A stretch of 64,000 bases of DNA from Paraglaciecola sp. L3A3 (GTDB lineage Bacteria > Pseudomonadota > Gammaproteobacteria > Enterobacterales > Alteromonadaceae): assembly GCF_009796765.1 (NCBI RefSeq), contig NZ_CP047023.1, positions 2,835,501 to 2,899,500 on the forward strand. The letters run 5' to 3'. The notes beneath the pieces are model-generated. The model had not been told where the DNA came from. It did no database searches and worked only from the letters and a program-made list of their open reading frames with translations. Made by a program: the position numbers and the translations under genes. Shown here piece after piece: positions 59,159 to 64,000 of the stretch. How positions within the stretch are numbered: the stretch's first letter is position 1; each line of letters begins with the position of its first letter.

Positions 59159-59764
59159 ATGTTCAAAAAGCTACCGACTGCCCCACATCAAATTATAGTC
59201 ATGATTTGTATAGTCATTATTTCTCTGCTTGCTTATATTTATGAAGACAGCTTAATTGGTATTTTAGTGTATGAACGTAACTATATTGGCGAAGGTGAAC
59301 TTTGGCGATTATTAACAGGCCATTTTTTCCACTCAAATCTAAACCATTTATTGCTTAACCTAGCTGGTTTAGTGTTACTTTGGGCACTACATGGACAACA
59401 TTATCAAACAGTAGAATATTTAATATTTTTCATTTTCTCAGCGCTATTTACCGGGGTATGCCTCTATATATTTTCTCCTAAGATTTATTCTTATGTAGGC
59501 CTATCAGGTGTTTTGCACGGGATCTTTATTTGGGGTGTTATTTATGACGTTCGCAAAAAAGTACCAGGTGGATATGTATTATTAACTGCTGTGATAGCAA
59601 AAGTTTTATACGAGCAAATTTACGGGGCTGAAGAAAACATACAATCCTTGATTGAAGCACCTGTAGCAGTGGATGCACATATGTGGGGAGCTATTTCAGG
59701 TCTATTATTTTCTTTGCTACTGTGGCTATATCAAACCATCAAAATAAGCAAAGCCGTTAATTGA
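59159..59764 (+). CDS. rrtA: Rhombosortase (rhomboid-family intramembrane protease)
   Basis: The 201-residue membrane protein has about six transmembrane helices. It shows the rhomboid serine in YVGLSGVLHGIFIWG (S near residue 117), a catalytic histidine in DAHMWGAISG (near 173) and HLLLNLAGLVLLWALHG. The GLSGVLHG spelling is characteristic of rhombosortases, which process proteins carrying a GlyGly-CTERM sorting tail. No such target was noticed in this window. It stands alone, divergent from GH29, and is preceded by a 319-bp AT-rich spacer without other features. Confidence 0.85.
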   Translation: MFKKLPTAPHQIIVMICIVIISLLAYIYEDSLIGILVYERNYIGEGELWRLLTGHFFHSNLNHLLLNLAGLVLLWALHGQHYQTVEYLIFFIFSALFTGVCLYIFSPKIYSYVGLSGVLHGIFIWGVIYDVRKKVPGGYVLLTAVIAKVLYEQIYGAEENIQSLIEAPVAVDAHMWGAISGLLFSLLLWLYQTIKISKAVN

Positions 59765-59975
59765 TTAAACGGCTTAAGAGAGTCAGCGAATCTAACATAT
59801 TGAATTTTTCCGAAGTCTCGCCATATTTTCGCTAAACCTTCATCTGTCAGCCAATTAACCATTGATTTGTCAGTTTAAAATTTTCCATTAGGCGCTACAA
59901 GTAAGTGCTATCTACTACCTTTTTTAAAAATCGTACACATCACCTAACCAAGTGTACGAAATGAACCCGATTTGA

Positions 59976-62585
59976 TTACAAATAACTACCAAATAAACTA
60001 ATTTCGTTTATTCGCCATGGGTGGACATTACTATCTTGCATATTAGTAATTCGAATAAACTTTGCCTGTTGGCCAAGTGTTTGGTTTCGGTCGAATTCCG
60101 TTGCAGTTAAGGTTTTAATCACTGTATACCAATTCACACCATCTTCGGAAAACTCAATATTGTAAAACAGGGAAGAGAAAACTTTCACTTGACTAGAATC
60201 AATAACCACCTCAGAAATAATGGCTATGTTTGGTAACTCAATTGTGATTGCTTGGCCTTTTTCCTTAAAGCCTTTAGTACTAAAAGGCGGGCCAAATTTT
60301 GCGTCGATTAACTTATCAAGGTTAAGTCTTCTATGTGACTCAAAATTAGCCGTAGTTTTCCATTTAGGTTTATTAGTAAGTTCTTTTGAAAATTTTGTTT
60401 GGAGTTCTTTTTGAGTCCACATCTGCTCTCGATCTTTATTTATTTCTTTAACCTTTGCGACATCTTCAGTAGTTATCAAGCTAGCTTCATTCTGAAAATC
60501 ATTACGGATGTACGTCAACACATTAGCCACATAATCATCACCATTAGATGCGATAGAAGGCATCATGCCACCTGTATAAGCAACACCATCAATCTCACCT
60601 TGCATGCCGTGCATCACTAAGTTAATCAATGCTGCGCTATTCCCTTGAACTGTCTTATTATTATGAAACGAAGGGGCAATTAAATTACTCCCTGCTTTAG
60701 CGCCTTTTCCATCATCACCATGACAGGTATAACACAAAGCTTGATAAGACTTTTCACCTTCAATAATTGCCGCTGCGAGCTCTTTATTTCCTTCGGCTAA
60801 TTTATGGCGTTTTTCAATAACGGCTTCTAGTTGCATCATAGAGTTTTCTATTGCTAACACGCCTTTCTTTTGACCATGATTATTTTTGACTTTGCTTAAT
60901 ACAGCATGTCTATTATCACTAAGCACATAAAAAGCTGACAATATAGCTTGCTGTGCTACTTCAACATCGTTATCAGAAGCCATAACAAGCCATTGCTGAG
61001 CAATAGATTTATCACCCTTAGCGACTAATTGTTCAGAAATTCGAATAGCCGTTACCCGTACATCACTGTTTTTACTATTAAATAGTTCAGTTAAAAGATT
61101 GGTATCCAGTACACCTAAACCTTCAAGTGTCCAAAGTGCATGCACTTGCGCCAAAGCATTACTCTCGTCATCTGCCAGCTTTTTAAGTGCTGGTACTACC
61201 GATTTATCCCCACTTAATACCAAAAGCTTTTGTGCTTCTAAACGCCACCAACCGTTACTGTGACCTAAGTATTGGACAAGTTGTTGTGGCTTAGCTGCGA
61301 ACATTTCTGGCAATTTACTTAAAGGTACACCTTCCTTTTTAACGCGATATAGTCGGCCTCGACCAATTATTTTATCAAACCCATAGTTGTCAATTACTCC
61401 TCGTAAATACGAGCCTTTTTTAGTCCAGTTACCTTCTTGTATAATGCCTCGGTACATATCTAAAATCATCAATGAGCCATCTGGTGCGGTAGTTGTCCAG
61501 ACTGGTCTAAAGTTGGCATCAGTTGAAGCAATAAACTCTTTACCTTGTGGCTGATAACGATTACTTAGCACAGTATGACCATTTTCACGAGTGACTTTAG
61601 AGCGGCGAATTAAGTTACCTACTGGTTCAGCAATAATGTAGTCATTTTGCATGTCATCAAAGATACCACCAAGATAAATCGATTGACCGCCTCCCCCTGT
61701 GAAATGATTTAAGGTGTTGTCAGTACGTAGCATTTTTAAACCGCCTTGTACATCGGGAGTATTGTCTAGAGGAAAGACTTCGCGATAGCCTTCAGCTTGT
61801 TCTCCTTTTACGCTGACAGGGCTATATACACTTGGTGCTTGAAAGACAAAAGCTGGATTTTGTCCACCCGCTGCAGAATAATATAAACGACCGAGGTGAT
61901 CTTGTCCTAAGCCCCATTGGCCACCACCGTACTTCATATCTTGTGCAATAATTTTACCATCAATGAATTTATAACGTTTAGCTGTATAAGTTACATAAAG
62001 CCAATTATCTATTCCATAAATAAGACCGCTAGGTTGATGTTCGAGATTACCGCCACGTGCACCGCCTGTATAGATAATCTCCCTTAAATCGGCAACGCCA
62101 TCGTCATTCGTATCTGTTAATAATAAAAGATCTAAGGTATTGGTTTCACGAACAATAATACGGCCATTATCTAGGGGTAAAATCATACGAGGCAATAATA
62201 GCTTGTCGGCAAATATGCTGAAACTTTCAAAAAGTCCATCGCCATCTTTATCTTCTAAACGTTTAATTGTACTGGTGGGTTTAAAAGTACCACTGCTATC
62301 AGCGTCTTGCATATAAGTTAACATTTCTGCCACATATATTCGGCCATTACCATCAAAAGCCATAGTAACGGGCTCTTCAATCAAAGGCTCTGCAGCTACA
62401 ATTTCCATGGAGTAGCCATCTTGTACTACCATGGTTTGTAAACTTTCCTCAGGGGATAGAGGCAATATTGCCTCATGCAATTTGGGGTCATAATCTTTAG
62501 CTAAGACAAATGGACTAACCAAGCCCGATGACATGGCCAAAATCACACAAAATGACACACCATTTTTTGCTGCTTGAAAAAACAT
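59976..62585 (-). CDS. Exported PVC-type propeller / cytochrome c / discoidin-like protein
   Basis: The protein of about 869 residues has a signal peptide (VILAMSSGLVSPFVLA). It combines an N-terminal beta-propeller (about 55-420; MAFDGNGRIYVAEML and repeats of the membrane-bound dehydrogenase type), helical HEAT-like repeats (about 440-590), a cytochrome c domain with CYTCH (near residue 620) and methionines for heme ligation, and a C-terminal F5/8-type beta-sandwich (about 740-869). Such proteins are thought to be periplasmic sugar oxidoreductases. I start at ATG 62585, after AAAGAGATTTAAAT; upstream ATG 62627 would overlap the GH29 gene. It lies 22 bases after GH29, so it is cotranscribed. 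Confidence 0.83.
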   Translation of the reverse strand: MFFQAAKNGVSFCVILAMSSGLVSPFVLAKDYDPKLHEAILPLSPEESLQTMVVQDGYSMEIVAAEPLIEEPVTMAFDGNGRIYVAEMLTYMQDADSSGTFKPTSTIKRLEDKDGDGLFESFSIFADKLLLPRMILPLDNGRIIVRETNTLDLLLLTDTNDDGVADLREIIYTGGARGGNLEHQPSGLIYGIDNWLYVTYTAKRYKFIDGKIIAQDMKYGGGQWGLGQDHLGRLYYSAAGGQNPAFVFQAPSVYSPVSVKGEQAEGYREVFPLDNTPDVQGGLKMLRTDNTLNHFTGGGGQSIYLGGIFDDMQNDYIIAEPVGNLIRRSKVTRENGHTVLSNRYQPQGKEFIASTDANFRPVWTTTAPDGSLMILDMYRGIIQEGNWTKKGSYLRGVIDNYGFDKIIGRGRLYRVKKEGVPLSKLPEMFAAKPQQLVQYLGHSNGWWRLEAQKLLVLSGDKSVVPALKKLADDESNALAQVHALWTLEGLGVLDTNLLTELFNSKNSDVRVTAIRISEQLVAKGDKSIAQQWLVMASDNDVEVAQQAILSAFYVLSDNRHAVLSKVKNNHGQKKGVLAIENSMMQLEAVIEKRHKLAEGNKELAAAIIEGEKSYQALCYTCHGDDGKGAKAGSNLIAPSFHNNKTVQGNSAALINLVMHGMQGEIDGVAYTGGMMPSIASNGDDYVANVLTYIRNDFQNEASLITTEDVAKVKEINKDREQMWTQKELQTKFSKELTNKPKWKTTANFESHRRLNLDKLIDAKFGPPFSTKGFKEKGQAITIELPNIAIISEVVIDSSQVKVFSSLFYNIEFSEDGVNWYTVIKTLTATEFDRNQTLGQQAKFIRITNMQDSNVHPWRINEISLFGSYL

Positions 62586-62607
62586 ATTTAAATCTCTTTT
62601 TACAATA

Positions 62608-64000
62608 TTAATTAACTGAAAGATCAAAGCCGATGACAGGCTGTTCAGGTATGTTTTTAGGCAACACTATGGTTAAGCCATTCTTATCTCGTTGCCACGT
62701 TAACTTCTCGCTAGAGCCCAGCATTGATATAGCGGTTATATCCTTAGTTAATAGCCCATCAGTTTTTAAAGTCTTGATTTGAATGTCTTGTGAAGGAGCA
62801 GCCAAAACAAAAGCGTACAAGTGGCCTTCCTTTTGAGTAAATCGAACATCTTGCGCAGAAAACTCCAGCAAGTTTTCTCCGGTACGTCTAGAGACAATTT
62901 CTAATGGCCCTTCACCGAAAGTTTTCCAAGGGCGAGTGCCATAAATACCAGCACCATTAATCTTCATCCAATCACCAAACGCGGTAAGATATGCAGCTTG
63001 CTTTTCTGGTAATGTACCGTCTCCCCGTAAAGCTACGTTCATCATGACTATGCCATTTTTACTAATTGCATCTACTGCGTTACCAATCAAAACAGGCACG
63101 CTCATACGCGTCATTTTATTTTTACGATAAAACCAGTTACCTGATATATCAGTTGCCCACATCCATGGGTGTGTTTGTATTTCTCCAAACATGCCCCGTT
63201 CAAGGTTATAAGTAAACGCCGCTTTATTCATTTTTGAATCTTTAAACGACAACACCTTAGTTTGTTTACCTTGATGCTCTGATAAATCTTTATTGATGAA
63301 ATCTGAAAATAATCCCACCCCAGACACCTCACCAAAACTATCTGCTGGATATGGCGAGTCATTGTTAAACATATCAGGGTCGTATTTTTCTATTAATTCC
63401 CAGCTACGCTGATACCAATGTCTATTCCAAGATTCCTGAGAAGCAAATTCGGTAGGATGATAATCCATATTAAACAGCTGCCATTCTAAAGTATTAGGCT
63501 TTTGGTATTGACGAGCGGCATTAAAAAATCGTGGCGACCAATACAAATGGGTAGATACACCAAATTTAAGTCCATACTTCTGTGTGGCATTTTTCCACTC
63601 TTGGATAGTATCTCGTTTCGGCCCCATATCCACAGAATTCCATGGATGCGAAGAGTCGTACATATCAAAGTTATCGTGATGAGTGGCTACAGGCATAACA
63701 AAACGTGCGCCATTGTCTTTAAAAAACTTAACTAAGCCATCTGGATCCCATTTTTCAGCTTTAAAATCAGGAATAAATTTTTCATAGCCAAATACAGAAG
63801 GATGGCCATAACGTTTGGTATGCCATGCAGTTAAGGTAGCCGTAGTCTGCATATCTCTTTCAGGGGTTTTTGAAGGCGTTAAAAAACCTTCAGTACCATA
63901 CATTCTGCGACCGTAATGAGAGCCATCGTGTGGACGGTTTTCATCGATACTGGAAGGTACTCCCCAATGTGTCCAAATACCGATTTTACCGTCCACAAAC
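62608..64000 (-). CDS. GH29 glycosidase paralogue, 5' end outside window
   Basis: The frame is open to the right edge (464 codons visible; the N-terminus and signal peptide are cut off). It is strongly similar to the GH29 protein encoded at 57343-58839, position for position: DGKIGIWTHWGVPSSIDENRP, FVMPVATHHDNFDMYDS, GLKFGVSTHLYWSPRFF and KYDPDMFNNDSPYP. It has a few insertions, such as TPSKTPERD, near the start. The same nucleophile region is intact. The stop is followed 22 bases later by the PVC-type cytochrome gene, so they form an operon. Two paralogues may differ in preference for fucose, L-galactose or sulfated residues. Confidence 0.9.
   Translation of the reverse strand, partial: FVDGKIGIWTHWGVPSSIDENRPHDGSHYGRRMYGTEGFLTPSKTPERDMQTTATLTAWHTKRYGHPSVFGYEKFIPDFKAEKWDPDGLVKFFKDNGARFVMPVATHHDNFDMYDSSHPWNSVDMGPKRDTIQEWKNATQKYGLKFGVSTHLYWSPRFFNAARQYQKPNTLEWQLFNMDYHPTEFASQESWNRHWYQRSWELIEKYDPDMFNNDSPYPADSFGEVSGVGLFSDFINKDLSEHQGKQTKVLSFKDSKMNKAAFTYNLERGMFGEIQTHPWMWATDISGNWFYRKNKMTRMSVPVLIGNAVDAISKNGIVMMNVALRGDGTLPEKQAAYLTAFGDWMKINGAGIYGTRPWKTFGEGPLEIVSRRTGENLLEFSAQDVRFTQKEGHLYAFVLAAPSQDIQIKTLKTDGLLTKDITAISMLGSSEKLTWQRDKNGLTIVLPKNIPEQPVIGFDLSVN

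Overview
The window looks like a chromosomal segment of a marine, algal-polysaccharide-degrading gammaproteobacterium of the Alteromonadaceae (Paraglaciecola/Glaciecola-like is my best guess). The reasons are the AT-rich base composition, the classic proteobacterial thrS-infC-rpmI-rplT-pheS-pheT-ihfA and rimP-nusA-infB-rbfA-truB clusters, the NRDE, DUF2214, DUF3080 and rhombosortase genes, and several agar/porphyran-type carbohydrate enzymes. No rRNA, CRISPR array, phage or intact transposase gene was seen.

Layout. 1-8.4 kb holds housekeeping and accessory genes: a class IV aminotransferase cut by the left edge, a CvfB-like S1 protein, DUF2214, a 231-bp MITE-like element, a Cys/Met-metabolism PLP enzyme, a protease/FHA pair, an NRDE protein and an aminotransferase. 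8.5-15.8 kb is the minus-strand translation cluster ihfA to thrS. It has a conserved-looking thrS translational operator and an AUU start for infC. 16-19 kb carries fructosamine kinase, a pteridine-reductase-like SDR, DUF3080 and tRNA-Val(GAC). 19.3-26 kb is a probable methyl-sugar module: DUF1080 lipoprotein, AraC regulator, class III-like alcohol dehydrogenase, esterase, cytochrome P450, [2Fe-2S] ferredoxin and ferredoxin reductase, closed by a terminator. 26-27.7 kb is a decay and repeat zone: the second MITE copy, a broken MSHA-type pilin gene, and tRNA-Ser(TGA) followed by tandem 181-bp copies of its own 3' tail.

28-43 kb is an agar-type utilisation locus: PhoD-like phosphatase, GH50 agarase, DUF6786-like protein, GH117 anhydrogalactosidase, GntR/FCD regulator, NHL propeller, TonB-dependent receptor and a tryptophan-halogenase-like flavoprotein. 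A palindrome (ATTGTTAACAAT) lies upstream of the PhoD, GH117/GntR, NHL and TonB genes and is the likely GntR operator. 43-49.2 kb is the truB-rbfA-infB-nusA-rimP operon, sitting between two catabolic blocks. 49.6-64 kb is a second catabolic block: FAD oxidoreductase, IclR regulator, two sulfatases, two GH29 glycosidases, a rhombosortase and a large PVC-type cytochrome c/propeller protein. The right edge cuts the second GH29 gene.

Together the accessory genes read as a route for red-algal galactan (agar/porphyran). Import would go through the TonB receptor. GH50 and GH117 would cut agarose-type chains. Sulfatases and GH29 enzymes (as L-galactosidases or fucosidases) would remove sulfate and terminal L-sugars. 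The P450 system would demethylate 6-O-methyl-galactose, and the dehydrogenase and esterase would deal with the released formaldehyde. Substrates are inferred from family membership and neighbourhood, not proven by the sequence.
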